A DNA stretch of 64,000 bases from Panulirus ornatus. Taxonomy: Eukaryota > Arthropoda > Malacostraca > Decapoda > Palinuridae. A model generated the notes under the pieces. The model was given only the letters and a program-made list of their open reading frames with translations, did no database searches and was not told the origin of the DNA. The DNA lies in assembly GCF_036320965.1 (NCBI RefSeq), contig NC_092240.1:7421001-7485000 (forward strand), in the 5' to 3' direction. The position numbers were made by a program, and so were the translations under genes. How positions within the stretch are numbered: the stretch's first letter is position 1; every line of letters starts with the position of its first letter. Of this stretch, positions 34,702 to 46,326 are shown piece by piece.

Positions 34702-35150
34702 CCCCTCCCGCCTTGGCTAGGCTGCTCCTCCCGCATTAACTAGGGTGCTCCTCCTGCCTTGGTTAGGTTTGCTCCTCCAGCCTTGGCTAGGGTGCTCCTC
34801 CTGCCTTGGTTAGGTTTGCTCCTCCCGCCTTGGCTAGGGTGCTCCTCCTGCCTTGGTTAGGTTTGCTCCTCCCGCCTTGGCTAGGGTGCTCCTCCTGCCT
34901 TGGCTAGGTTTGCTCCTCCTGCCTTGGCTAGGTTTGCTCCTCCCGCCTTGACTAGGCTGCTCCTCCCGCATTAACTAGGGTGCTCCTCCTGCCTTGGTTA
35001 GGTTTGCTCCTCCAGCCTTGGCTAGGTTTGCTACTCCAGCCTGGGCCAGGCTACTCCTCCCGCCTTGGCTAGGTTGCTCCTCCCGCCTTGGCTAGGTTTG
35101 CTCCTCCCGCCTTGGCTAGGCTGCTGCTCCTCCTCCTCCCGCCTTAGCTA
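34702..35150. repeat. 23/24-bp minisatellite (GCTCCTCCTGCCTTGGTTAG)
   Basis: About 18 units ending GGGT, GGTTT or GGCT. Early units alternate two subtypes (CTGCCTTGGTTAGGTTT and CCGCCTTGGCTAGGGT), which gives a ~47-bp higher-order unit. Confidence 0.95.
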
Positions 35151-35258
35151 CGTATGACGGACCAACAACCTCATTTGCACGATAGTACAGACCATTTCTC
35201 TCTATGAAAATAATGAAGCACTGACCTCTTCGTGGTGTACGCAGACCTCCCTCTCCCT

Positions 35259-35386
35259 CCAGCTGTGGGGGCGCACCAGACGTGTCCTTCCATCACCTCT
35301 CCCAGCTGTGGGGGCGCACCAGACGTGTCCTTCCATCACCTCTCCCAGCTGTGGGGGCGCACCAGACGTGTCCTTCCATCACCTGG
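35259..35386. repeat. 43-bp tandem triplication
   Basis: Starts at 35259, 35302 and 35345 with CCAGCTGTGGGGGCGCACCA. The three units are essentially identical. Confidence 0.95.
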
Positions 35387-35956
35387 GAATATGACGGTAG
35401 GCCTCGCTCTGGTTTCCTCAAGAACAACACAGAAACAATCCTTCACACTCCTGCGATCAGCAGACACTGAGACCTTGACGAGAGACTATATAAAACGGGG
35501 CGAGAAACTGTACCGTAATATAGAGTGATATGCGAGTTTATACACAATGCCAAATACCGCCATAATAACGCCATCTATTGAGTGAACGAAGAAGTAACTA
35601 AGTCATAGTGTTAGGGGGAACTTCTCTATTATCTGTCAACTGACGAAAACACTCCTAGCTCTACTTTCTCTTTTTCCTCTCTATTTTTCAGGAAATATAA
35701 GAAAGTCGTATATTGTACTTAAACACTCGTGCAAATACGAGTTGATAATTTAGACTCTACGAGGAAAATAAATACACCTGTTACTCAATTCTTCTCATTT
35801 TCTCGTATCTTTTCGCACAGTTTATTTAAATAACGAACCAAACAGTTGGCATAAACTGTTCTGTATGAATAGATAATATAACAAGTTCCTAAACTGTGAC
35901 TACAGGTTAATGATAATGAGCGTTCCTTTGTTTCCATCACAGGCTGTGAACATATA

Positions 35957-36006
<50 letters not shown>

Positions 36007-37080
36007 CCCTTCGAAGGGTAACTATTCTGATGGAAATAATGTTTTGAACATGAAATCACGTAACAAGACGTGACGTACATCACCTGTCTAAAAAAATAGT
36101 TGAGTTGTAAAAGATTCTTAGATCTTATACTTATATTTTTTTGTCTATAGTGAGGTGTTGGAGTTAGCATCTCTCTTGATGAAACACTGGCTTCCAGTTA
36201 TTATATAGAGTTAATAACATTTTGATCACGTACTGAGACGCTAGTTTTCTATGGGATGGGAAACTAATGTAGGAATAATTCGCTTTTGAGCTCAGTTCTA
36301 ACCTCAGTCTGTGTGTCTGTGTCTGTGTGTCTGTCTCTCTCTTTTTTTTTTAAAGTTATGTGGCACGTCATTAAGCGAGCGGTCCGATGATAATAATGGA
36401 GGACATAATCTATCAAAATCATATCCCATGCCGACAAAAGCTTCTTTGAATAGAACTATGTCTTGATTAAACTGGGATTAGTCGGGAAGGGGGACGATCG
36501 GGACCCGCCGCCACCACCGCCACCGCCACCCGACTCCCCACATCTCATCCAGACCCGACCACACCACACCACCACCAGCCTCGTGGAAAAAAAAAAAAGA
36601 AAACCTTCCCCTCACCACATCGCTCCTCCTCCTCCTCCTCCTCTTCTTCGTCGTCGTCTTCGGCAGCCATCCCTCACACGTCGAAGCTGCTGGCAATGTA
36701 CACAAACACACACACACACCTCCTCCTTCTGCTTCCCTCTCTCCGACACGCGCCGGCCCCCCTTCAGGGCATCCCCCGTCAGACGTGGTGCACACGTCGA
36801 CCCTCCACCTGCGTCGGGAGGATGGCTATGGCGGGGGATCCCACGCCGGACGATCCATTTCGAGACGGGGACGCACCGCTCCGGGAGGAGGGAGGCCAGT
36901 TATGAAATGGGTACTAAGGCTTTACAATAAGAGTTTTCCGGGCAGATAATAAGGCGAGGGATCAGCGGGGCGGGTAAGGAGATAGTTAGGTATATGTAAA
37001 TAGGCAAAGGAGCTTAGCTTGCAGATATGTAACACTCGTCCACGACAGTGGTGGGGTCTGGACTCCTCTTTCTTCCCACT
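35387..37080. other. Spacer with one (TA)n tract and GC-rich end
   Basis: AT-rich to 36.45 kb with (TA)n at 35960-36002. The 36.48-36.95 kb part is GC-rich with CCACCG and CTCCTC runs. A 155-codon Pro/Arg-rich plus frame there (36463-36930) has no recognisable domain and low complexity, so it is not called. Confidence 0.5.
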
Positions 37081-37084
37081 CTTT

Positions 37085-37136
37085 CATCGTCATACAACAA
37101 CAACATCTACTACTACTACTACTACTGCTACTACTA

Positions 37137-37175
<39 letters not shown>

Positions 37176-37204
37176 TTGCTACTTCTACTACTACTACTAT
37201 TACG

Positions 37205-37263
<59 letters not shown>

Positions 37264-37346
37264 GCTACACTACTACTACTACTTCTACTACTACTACTGC
37301 TACGCTGCTGCTACTACTTCTACTACTACTACTACTACTGCTACTA

Positions 37347-37381
<35 letters not shown>

Positions 37382-37436
37382 GCTACACTACTACTACTAC
37401 TACTACTACTACTGCTGCTGCTACTACTACTACTAT
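37085..37436. repeat. (TAC)n trinucleotide tract
   Basis: About 350 bp of CTA/TAC with GCT and TTC variants. Poly-Thr, poly-Tyr and poly-Leu frames are artefacts. Confidence 0.97.
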
Positions 37437-37754
37437 AACGACAGTACACTCCTCCCTCCTCCTCCTCTCTGGATTTTCCCCCTCCCCCTTACATACAGCT
37501 ATCTGGGGGGATGGAGTGTATTGTGTCCTGTCACTCTGGGGGTGTATGGGAGTGTATTAACCTCGGTCCGTGGGTGGGGTCTAGGCCCTGGGTGTGCTGA
37601 CGCAGGGGACCTGAGTCTTCAAAGGACGCACAGAAGTTGCCATCAGCTTCCTTCGAGGTACTTTTTTCTTTTTTTCTTCAGTGAGGCGTCTTCCATTTTC
37701 TTCTTTCTTTTCCCTTGAACATCTTGAACACGGGGGTATGATCTGTGGGGACGA

Positions 37755-38185
37755 CGGTACGACCCTTAAGCACGACTTTACGACCCTTGAGCACGACTTT
37801 ACGACCCTTGAGCACGACTTTACGACCCTTGAGCACGACTTTACAACCCTTGAGCACGACTTTACGACCCTTGAGCACGACTTTACGACCCTTGAACATG
37901 ACTTTACGACCCTTGAACACGACGGTACGACCCTTGAGCACGACTTTACGACCCTTGAGCACGACTTTATGACCCTTGAGCACGACTTTACGACCCTTGA
38001 GCACGACGGTACGACCCCTGAGCACGATATCACGACCTACGAGCACGACGGTACGACCGTAAATCACGAGAGTACGACTCTTGAGTACGACTGTACGACC
38101 CTTGAGTGTGTCGGTCCAATCCTTAAATGGACGACGGTGTGACTCTTGAGCACGACTCTTAGAGCACGACTGTACGACCCTTGAG
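37755..38185. repeat. 21-bp minisatellite (ACGACCCTTGAGCACGACTTT)
   Basis: About 15 regular 21-bp units, then diverged units to about 38185. Frames on both strands stay open (150-183 codons) only because the period is a multiple of 3. Confidence 0.97.
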
Positions 38186-38239
38186 TAAGATAGCTTGGTC
38201 ATTGACCTAATCCTTAAGGACTTGGTCAAAGGTCACGCC

Positions 38240-38330
38240 GTCATGCATAAGGGTCGTACTGTCATACACCAGGTGATCAAACACCACGGGTCGTACTCTC
38301 TCAGGTAAATGGTCGTACCGTCGTGTTCAG
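38240..38330. repeat. Inverted units of the 21-bp minisatellite
   Basis: AAGGGTCGTACTGTC, GGGTCGTACTCTC and GGTCGTACCGTCGTGTTCAG are reverse complements of units in the neighbouring array, so the array changes orientation across about 55 bp. Confidence 0.8.
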
Positions 38331-38950
38331 GTCAGATAACTCACTCGCAAAGAAGAGCAATCAGTGATGGTGATGAGATATGCGTCAATGTAAGCAAGGA
38401 TGAGATGTGTGGTGTGGGGAGGTTAGTGGTGTGAGAAACACACACACACACACACACAACCTGTCCCATACTACAGACTAACGGAACACCAGCACGTCCT
38501 GAACATGTACTATACGCGTCCCGGACACCCAGGTCTACCACCAGTACTCACAACATAAACACAACATACAAGGCCTTGACGTGTACAGGACCAGGACGAG
38601 TGGACAAGACGGCGAGGTCAGAGTGGAGAGGTTTGAGACGGAGGGAGGAAGTGGAGCAAACTAATGGCTGTTGTGCCCTTGGAACTTGAGGTCCTCGCCT
38701 GAGGTGGGGAAGCAAAGATCAAAAAGTTCGAATAGCGAGTGACAATGTGGAGTGGAAGGTCATCATCCAATTCGAGGCACTGACGTGCACGTGGGGGGGG
38801 GGGGGGGGGGACGACTTAAGGTAGCGACGAGAAGCCATTTTCGTCGATCTTTTGGTCTGAAAACACCTCCACGAGATGGAGGAAGACGGACCACCACCCT
38901 CCTCCTCTCCCCGCCCGCGTCGTGTCCTGTTTGTACACGCGCGAGACAAT
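38331..38950. other. Spacer, short (CA)n and G-run
   Basis: (CA)n at 38438-38459 and a G-run at 38792-38811. No gene was seen. Confidence 0.5.
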
Positions 38951-38952
38951 AG

Positions 38953-39090
38953 GCGCCTCCTCCTCCTCCTGTTGGTCGCGCCTAACGGAGGAAGACAACG
39001 GCCTCCTCCTCCTGTTGGTCGCGCCTAACGGAGGAAGACAACGGCCTCCTCCTCCTGTTGGTTCGCGCCCGACGGAGGAAGGCAACGGGG
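38953..39090. repeat. 43-bp tandem array (GCCTCCTCCTCCTGTTGGTC)
   Basis: Three units (from about 38958, 39001 and 39044), each GCCTCCTCCTCCTGTTGGTC followed by GCGCCTAACGGAGGAAGACA. GCGCC/GGCGC words make it GC-rich. Confidence 0.9.
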
Positions 39091-39488
39091 GAGAATGGAG
39101 GTTGCACATACATGTGTTAATATCCTCACACGTCGGCATGATGTGAGCCAACAGGGGCAGCCCGCCAGGTTAGCGGTGTGGGAGGAGACGACGGAGGGAG
39201 GGACGGACGGAGGTAGGGAGAGCATCAGGTCGGAGCCGCAGCCAGCCAGCCACTCGGCCAGGGTTCTGGAGAGACATTAAAGTTGTTGTGACGATCTGGC
39301 TAAAACAAGGCGGCGTGTGGTGGCGTGCGGCGGCGGCGGCCGCGGGGCGCGGCTGGATCCCTCCTCCTCCTCCTCCTCCCGAGCCCTGCTGGCCTCCTCC
39401 ACTCCTGCTACTGCTGCAACACACACTCACGACAATTATATGTCCTTATGGCACTATACTGTAATTCTTGCTTGCTTGAAAGTTCTTC

Positions 39489-39490
<2 letters not shown>
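39091..39490. other. GC-rich spacer
   Basis: CGGCGGCGG and CTCCTCCTC runs. No coding frame is supported. Confidence 0.5.

Positions 39491-39491
<1 letters not shown>

Positions 39492-39567
<76 letters not shown>
39492..39567. repeat. (TA)n tract
   Basis: About 75 bp of TA. Confidence 0.97.
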
Positions 39568-39569
<2 letters not shown>

Positions 39570-39674
39570 AAATTAGACGTGTCGTGTGGTAGTCGACAGC
39601 TACAGCCCCTCACCTCACCCTTACCCACCATAGCTGCTGTCCTGAGGGCGCTCCTTAACACACCAGTTTACGAG

Positions 39675-40005
39675 CGTACACACAGGGCACTGACGAAGGT
39701 GTACACACAGGGCACTGACGCAGGTGTACACACAGGGCACTGACGCAGGTGTACACACAGGGCACTGACGCAGGTGTACACACAGGACACTGACGCAGGT
39801 GTACACACAGGGCACTGACGCAGGCGTACACACAGGGCACTGACGCAGGTGTACACACAGGACACTGACGCAGGTGTACACAGAGGGCACTGACGCAGGT
39901 GTACACACAGGACACTGATGCAGGTGTACACACAGGGCACTGACGCAGGTGTACACACAGGGCACTGAAGCAGGTGTACACACAGGGCACTGACGCAGGT
40001 GTAGC
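39675..40005. repeat. 25-bp minisatellite (GGGCACTGACGCAGGTGTACACACA)
   Basis: About 13 units at 25-bp spacing (CAGGTGTACA at 39721, 39746, 39771 and so on), with GGACAC and CAGGCGT variants. All three minus frames stay open for 120-156 codons with the same Cys-rich words rotated. Confidence 0.97.
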
Positions 40006-40221
40006 TACACTCCAGGTGCCCAGCACACATGACGGCGTCCGTCATTACAGTTGTGTGAGGGTCCCCCCTCCTGCAGGAGTGGTCAGCGCTAGATCGTCCA
40101 TCAGACTTGCTTGTTGTCAGGCGCAACATAGTGCACATAGCTGTACGTGATCAAGTCATCCCTTACTCTTCTCTCTTCCATGGTAGAGAGACATATTTTC
40201 CTCTAAGCCTTCCCTGTACCT

Positions 40222-40256
<35 letters not shown>

Positions 40257-41580
40257 GAGAGACTTTTATGAGCATAGTGCGGTGGTGATAGTAATGATGA
40301 TGGTGGTGGTGTTGGAGAAGAGTGGCGTTACTGCTGTTGGTGGCTGAGGGACGGCGGTGTAAATAGCGGTGTTGGAGGGTGGCAAGCCCCACCACAGTCA
40401 GTGCCGGCCCCCTCCCTCCTTCCCTCCCTTCCTCCGTCCTGGCCTCTCTCTCTCTCTCTCCCACCCACCTTAACTAACAGGTGGCATGTTGATTAAGGTG
40501 GAGTCTCATGGCGATGGCACCGTGGCAATGTTTACCGCTACCTGATGACGCTAAGGCGACGTTATCACGTGTGGCTCTGTGATTACTGCAGGGGGAGTGT
40601 GGGAGGCGCCTCGTCCATCCTGCGCCCCACCTCACTCCCTCCTGCTCCACTCCCGCCATGACTTGTAAACTTATCTCAAGATAATGTGAGGGAAGGGGAG
40701 GATCTTAGTGAGGGAGGGGGAGGATCTTAGTGCAGAGTCTGGGTAGGGTGAGGGTGAGGAGGAGGAGGAGGGGGACGCCTGGCCCCCTTCTGGGCTCTCT
40801 TGAAGTTCTTTGGGAGGGGAAGGGACAGGGGAGAGGGAGAGGGAGGCGGTGAGGGGTGGGGATGGTGGCGGTGTTGGACTGAGAGGGGATAGGGTTAGGG
40901 AGGAGGACACCCCCGACACCCCCCTTCTTCTTCTTCTTCTTCACCGGCCCCTCTTAAAGTTGCTGTGGGACTGGATGAGAGTTGGTTGGAGGAGTTGTTC
41001 TTGGCGACTTCTTTTTTTTTTTTTTAAAGTTGCCCTGGTCTTGGAGGAGGAGGAGGAGGAGGAAGGAGGAAGGATCTTTATACGTACATTTTTTCGGCTT
41101 TCCTTAAAGTCGCCTGGTGCTGTGGTAGGGTCGGGGGTTCGCCGAGGTTTCTCTGACGCTGGTCCTCCAGCAAGAAGAACGCGAGTGACTTGATCCAGCC
41201 AGCCAGCCAGGAAGAGGAAGAGGAGAAGGAGGGGAAGGAGGAATTATACCATTATGGGAGGTTGAAGCGACGCGGGTGCTGGAGTCCTTCTCGCCAAGTT
41301 GAAGGAGGTGGAAATGAGCAAAGTTACGTAGAGTGGAGGAGGAGGAGGGAAGTTGGAAAGTTGTCGGAGCATGGGAGGATCATGGGAGGATCACCGGAGC
41401 ATCTTAAGATGGCAACATAAACACCCTGGGAGACGATGGGGTCCGGGTTGGGTAGGAGCATGGACGAATGGCGGTAGAGGTACGTTTCATGGGAGGAGGA
41501 GCATCTGACTAATGCTCCTGAGATCATATGGTGCTGATTAGACGAACTCCACGCTGGCTAGAGCATAACAGGGAGTTGGG
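40006..41580. other. Spacer with (GT)n and GGAGGA tracts
   Basis: (GT)n at 40224-40253; GGAGGA runs at 40758-40775 and 41045-41065; (CTT)n near 40924-40943. GAGGGGGAGGATCTTAGTG is repeated near 40690 and 40715. No gene was seen. Confidence 0.5.
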
Positions 41581-41584
41581 ACAA

Positions 41585-41672
41585 TGTATGACGATGATGG
41601 CACGTGTATGACGATGATTGCACGTGTATGACGATGATGGCACGTGTATGACGATGATGGCACGTGTATAAG
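41585..41672. repeat. 20-bp tandem array (GTATGACGATGATGGCACGT)
   Basis: Four units of 20 bp, one with GATTGCACGT. Confidence 0.95.
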
Positions 41673-42398
41673 GTCCAGCATAAGGTGCGTTCTAACCTGC
41701 TTTTCGTAGAAGCATACAGAACGTGAGGTGAGGCCAGGTCATGCTGGCGACAGAGGACCACATGGCTTCACTGTAAGCGTGACGTGGGACAGCATGGAGC
41801 ATGTGATACATACTGAAGCATTTCACGCGCATGAGGTTATCCAAGTACCATGGGAGCATTCACTGTCTATGACATCATGTATGGAGAGATTATACATAAA
41901 ACCACACGTCCCGAAGACCCGAGTCTTAATATACCCAACCACAACAATATCCGACCATCACGGACCCTTCTCAGTCGATACAGACAATGACGCAGAGCTG
42001 AGGGGAAGAACACATGTGTATGTATCCACACAGATCCAGGCCACGTCTGTGTAAGCGTGACGTCACGACCATGGAAACCGTGCCTTACCCCCCCCCCACG
42101 ATGTGATCACAGGAGGGTGGAGGAGGGTGATGAGGCCTCACCCACGCATCTCACGGTAATTCTCCCACACGGACCACCTGATCGTGAGTCGTTCGTTCTC
42201 TGGGAGGAGAAAAACACTCCAGGTGGTGAAACGATAGTTTGTATGATGGTTCGTGGATGATGGAGGGGAGGCAGTGGTCAATTTCCTTGATATTTTTTAT
42301 GATGTCAGTTTGGAGTTGGGTGACAGTTACCGTAGCCTGTTATGTGATTAGAATCATTACTAGGACAGAAAGCAGCACTTTTCTCATGTATGTTTTAT
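41673..42398. other. Unique spacer with unexplained 108-codon frame
   Basis: A plus frame at 41728-42054 is not low-complexity, but I recognise no family, signal peptide or membrane segment. It could be chance. No other feature was seen. Confidence 0.3.
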
Positions 42399-42399
42399 A

Positions 42400-42472
42400 C
42401 GTAACCTCTGTTTCCCGCGTCAGCGAGGTAGCGCAAGGAAACAGACAAAACAAAGGCCCAACCACCCAAAGG

Positions 42473-42475
<3 letters not shown>
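42400..42475 (-). mobile_element. RTE-like LINE 3'-terminal fragment
   Basis: TTTCCCGCGTCAGCGAGGTA, GCGCAAGGAAACAGAC and AAAGGCCCAACCACCC match the antisense 3' terminus. Only about 75 bp remain, cut by the following (TA)n tract. Confidence 0.75.

Positions 42476-42551
<76 letters not shown>
42476..42551. repeat. (TA)n tract between LINE and SINE ends
   Basis: About 75 bp of TA forming the 3' tail of the SINE-like copy to its right. Confidence 0.97.
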
Positions 42552-42553
<2 letters not shown>

Positions 42554-42785
42554 TTCTTTTTCTTTCATACTATAGGCCATTTCCCGCATTAGCGAGGTAG
42601 CGTTAAGAAGAGAGGACTGGGCCTTTGAGGGAATATCCTCACCTGGCCCCCTTCTCTGTTCCTTCTTTTGGAAAATTGAAAAAAAAAAAACGAGAGGGGA
42701 GGATTTCCAGCCACCCGCTCCCTCCCCTTTTAGTCGCCTTCTACGACACGCAGGGAATACGTGGGAAGTATTCTTTCTCCCAGGG

Positions 42786-42790
<5 letters not shown>
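42552..42790 (-). mobile_element. SINE-like element S, copy 1
   Basis: Minus strand 5' to 3': ATTATCCCTGGGAGAAAG, TTCCCACGTATTCCCTGCGT, GTCGTAGAAGGCGACTAAAA, a purine-rich GGAGGGAGCGG, CTGGAAATCCTCCCCTCTCG, an A/T run, AGAGAAGGGGGCCAGGTGAG, GATATTCCCTCAAAGGCCCA, then the tail AACGCTACCTCGCTAATGCG and TATAGTATGAAAGAAAAAG before (TA)n. It is noncoding. The GTCGTAGAAGGCGACTAA block resembles, from memory, a conserved domain of some metazoan SINEs. No clear Pol III boxes were seen. Confidence 0.75.

Positions 42791-42824
<34 letters not shown>
42788..42824. repeat. (TA)n tract
   Basis: About 36 bp of TA at the 5' end of SINE-like copy 1. Confidence 0.95.
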
Positions 42825-43180
42825 TATTTAATTTGTCCAATTCTCTCTAGTGCTCTGAAATTCTGATTAAAGGGAGAATGGCTTTTTTGTTGTCGTTTTG
42901 TTTTAATCATGAATAACATCTGACCTCACTAAATATCACGTTTTTCAAACTGTTGTTAAAAGAACCTTAGAAATGAATCATTTGGGATAATAGAGACATT
43001 CAAAAAAACATCTCGTATTTTTCTCACCAACACACGAAGGGTGACAGAGTTGTATGTATGTACGACCGAAGTAGGAGATCTTTATTCATTTATTCATTTA
43101 TTCATTTATTTATCTATCATGATCGTTATCTGATTATCCTAAGGAGCGATAGGAATGTGTGTGTGTCTCTCCTGTAGACA
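42825..43180. other. AT-rich spacer
   Basis: Short (TTCA) run near 43085-43115. Nothing else was recognised. Confidence 0.5.
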
Positions 43181-43960
43181 GATAATTCTACCAATGTCCT
43201 CTCCACACCTGTTAATCACGAGATAATTCTAACAATGTCCTCTCCACACCTGTTAATCACGAGATAATTCTGACAATGTCCTCTCCACACCTGTTAATCA
43301 CGAGATAATTCTAATAATGTCCTCTCCACACCTGTTAATCACGAGATAATTCTAACAATGTCCTCTCCACACCTGTTAATCACAAGATAATTCTAACAAT
43401 GTCCTCTCCACACCTGTTAATCACGAGATAATTCTACCAATGTCCTCTCCACACCTGTTAATCACAAGATAATTCTAACAATGTCCTCTCCACACCTGTT
43501 AATCACGAGATAATTCTACCAATGTCCTCTCCACACCTGTTAATCACAAGATAATTCTAACAATGTCCTCTCCACACCTGTTAATCACGAGATAATTCTA
43601 ACAATGTCCTCTCCACACCTGTTAATCACGAGATAATTCTAACAATGTCCTCTCCACACCTGGTAATCACGAGATAATTCTAACAATGTCCTCTCCACAC
43701 CTGTTAATCACGAGATAATTCTAACAATGTCCTCTCCACACCTGTTAATCACGAGATAATTCTAACAATGTCCTCTCCACACCTGTTAATCACGAGATAA
43801 TTCTAACAATGTCCTCTCCACACCTGTTAATCACGAGATAATTCTAACAATGTCCTCTCCACACCTGTTAATCACGAGATAATTCTAACAATGTCCTCTC
43901 CACACCTGTTAATCACGAGATAATTCTAACAATGTCCTCTCCACACCTGTTAATCACGAA
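43181..43960. repeat. 41-bp tandem array, about 19 copies
   Basis: Unit GATAATTCTAACAATGTCCT plus CTCCACACCTGTTAATCACG plus A, at exact 41-bp spacing (43201, 43242 and so on). Variants are few: CTACCAATG, CTAATAATG, CTGACAATG, CACAAG and one CTGGTAATC. CACCTGT is an E-box-like CANNTG word present in each unit. Confidence 0.98.
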
Positions 43961-44270
43961 TCCAACAGAATGAATATTATAATCGTCATCATTCCATCCT
44001 AACTTGATAACCATGAGGGTAATGCCAAGTCGTTAAGCTCTGAGAAGTACACACCCAAAAATTCCCATCTGTGAACCAGACGGGAATTATCATCATCACA
44101 TCATCACCTTCATAACTACACATGATTTGGGAAGAGATATTTTGTTGGGGGGGGGGGGATGACAAGAGTTTCAAAATGTTCCAAAGACACGCCAGCCAGA
44201 GAAGGAAATAAGGTGTTCTCCATGACACATCAAAGAAACAAATCTTTTCTATTAACATTTTCAACGATTC
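43961..44270. other. Unique spacer
   Basis: A 91-codon minus frame without a recognisable family. G-run at 44149-44158. Nothing is supported. Confidence 0.4.
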
Positions 44271-44274
44271 ATTG

Positions 44275-44890
44275 AATTACCTTATTGTTACTGATTGTGT
44301 TGGATTACCTTATTGTTACAGATTGTGCTAGATTACATTATTGTTACCGATTGTGTTAGATTACATTATTGTTACAGGTTGAATTAGATTACCTTATTGT
44401 TACAGGTTGTGTTAGATTACCTTATTGTTACAGGTTGTGTTAGATTACCTTATTGTTACAGGTTGTTAGGTTACCTTATTGTTACAGGTTGTGTTTAATT
44501 ACCTTATTGGTACAGGTTGTGTTGGTTACTTTATTGTTACAGGTTGTGTTAGATTACCTTATTGTTACAAGTTGTGTTAAATTACCTTATTGTTACAGGT
44601 TGTGTTAGATTACCTTATTGTTACAGGTTGTGTTAGATCACCTTAATGTTACAGGTTGTGTTAGATTACCTTACTCTAACAGGATGTGTTAGATTACCTT
44701 ATTGTAACAGGATGTGTTAGATTACCTTATTGTAACAGTGTTAGATTACCTTATTGTAACAGTTTGCGTTAAATTATGTTATTGTAACAGGTTGTGTTGA
44801 ATTATCTTATTGTTACAGGTTGTGTTAAATCACCTTACTGTAACAGGTTGTGTTAAATTACCTTACCGTAACAGGTTGTGTCAGTGACCT
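44275..44890. repeat. 28-bp tandem array, about 22 copies
   Basis: Unit TTACCTTATTGTTACAGGTT followed by GTGTTAGA. TTACAG|GTTGTG resembles a 3' splice site context (pyrimidine-poor). Single-base variants increase toward both ends, and some units are shortened. Confidence 0.97.
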
Positions 44891-45243
44891 TCAGGTAACT
44901 CTAAGGTGACTTCTCTTATCACAAAAACTCTGGCAACTGTGAAATGTGTTCAAGGAGAGATGCATTTTCACAGTTGGTGATACAAGTGTTTGGTAAGCCA
45001 ACTGGACAATTGTACATCACAATTATCATTTGTTTTCAAGAGAGGATAATTGTTCTTCCTTTTAATGACAAAAGATAAAAAAAAAATGTAGAAAATTAAA
45101 AAAAACGCGGGCAAAAAAGTAGAGTAAATGTTGCATTTTAGATTTATGAATTCCACTGGGGACGTGTTAAAGAGAAACAAAGTTCAAATTTATAATATAA
45201 ACAGATGGTGTGTACATTACCTACCAAGCTGTCTCCAGATAAC

Positions 45244-45246
<3 letters not shown>
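44891..45246. other. Unique AT-rich spacer
   Basis: Nothing recognised. Confidence 0.5.

Positions 45247-45247
<1 letters not shown>

Positions 45248-45328
<81 letters not shown>
45248..45328. repeat. (TA)n tract
   Basis: About 80 bp of TA at the 5' end of SINE-like copy 2. Confidence 0.97.
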
Positions 45329-45330
<2 letters not shown>

Positions 45331-45554
45331 ATCCCTGGGGATAGGGGAGAAAGAAATCTTCCCACGTATTCCCTGCGTGTCGTCGAAGGTGACTAAAAGG
45401 GGAGGGAGCGGGAGGCTGGAAATCCTCCCCTCTCGGTTTTTTAATTTTTCAAAAGAAGGAACAGAGAAGAGGGCCAGGTGAGGATATTCCCTCAAAGGTC
45501 CAGTCCTCTGTTCTTAACGCTACCTTGCTAACGCGGGAAATTGCGAATAATATG

Positions 45555-45557
<3 letters not shown>
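45329..45557 (+). mobile_element. SINE-like element S, copy 2
   Basis: Starts TTATCCCTGGGGATAGGGGA and ends AACGCTACCTTGCTAACGCG, GGAAATTGCGAATAATATG, then (TA)n. All blocks of copy 1 are present in the same order. The TATCCC...GGGATA start can form a small hairpin. Frames of 63-117 codons crossing it are artefacts. Confidence 0.8.

Positions 45558-45622
<65 letters not shown>
45556..45622. repeat. (TA)n tract
   Basis: About 65 bp of TA forming the 3' tail of SINE-like copy 2. Confidence 0.97.
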
Positions 45623-45627
<5 letters not shown>

Positions 45628-45986
45628 TACGCTAGCCATACAGCATCATCTAAGACACCCAGAATATAAGACATGATTCTCACAACCATTCCTTACAATA
45701 CAATGCTGCTCATGTGATGTTTTGGAAGCATTGTTACCCGTCGCCCCAGGCCAGTAGGACACACAGCCGCCGCCACCACCCGCCGCTGCTGATACAGGAC
45801 GCTAGAAAACAGAGCATCAGTCAAACGATAGAAAATTAACGGAGGTTTTCCATGGGTTAATCCCAGAGCTTTTAAACACAACCATTGAGGCAATGCTATT
45901 ATAGATACATAGCCAGGTTTTTGACCAGCATGATCCATCACTCCTGATTTACCTGTTACACTAACGATGGCGGGTTAGGCTCTGTG
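45623..45986. other. Unique spacer
   Basis: Nothing recognised. Confidence 0.5.
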
Positions 45987-45987
45987 C

Positions 45988-45988
<1 letters not shown>

Positions 45989-46061
<73 letters not shown>

Positions 46062-46125
46062 TACAAGGGATGTATTATTGGTAATACTAACAAGATCATC
46101 AACTCACATTATATATATTTGGTGA

Positions 46126-46196
<71 letters not shown>
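45989..46196. repeat. (TA)n and (TC)n tracts
   Basis: TA at 45989-46060 and TC at 46128-46196. Confidence 0.97.
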
Positions 46197-46198
<2 letters not shown>

Positions 46199-46326
46199 GA
46201 AATAGAAAAAAAAAAAACAAGATCTTCCCCATCAATACCTTGACCTTTGAAGGAATGCGCGAGTGGCACGTACCGGAGAAATGACCCCCGACACCTTACA
46301 AAGGAGGAGACCCAGGTCAATAGGGC

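Noticed and set aside
36463..36930. 155-codon Pro/Arg/His-rich frame in GC-rich DNA
   Set aside because: Low complexity with overlapping open frames on both strands, and no recognisable domain.
41728..42054. 108-codon non-repetitive frame
   Set aside because: No family, signal peptide, membrane segment or splice context was recognised; the length is compatible with chance.
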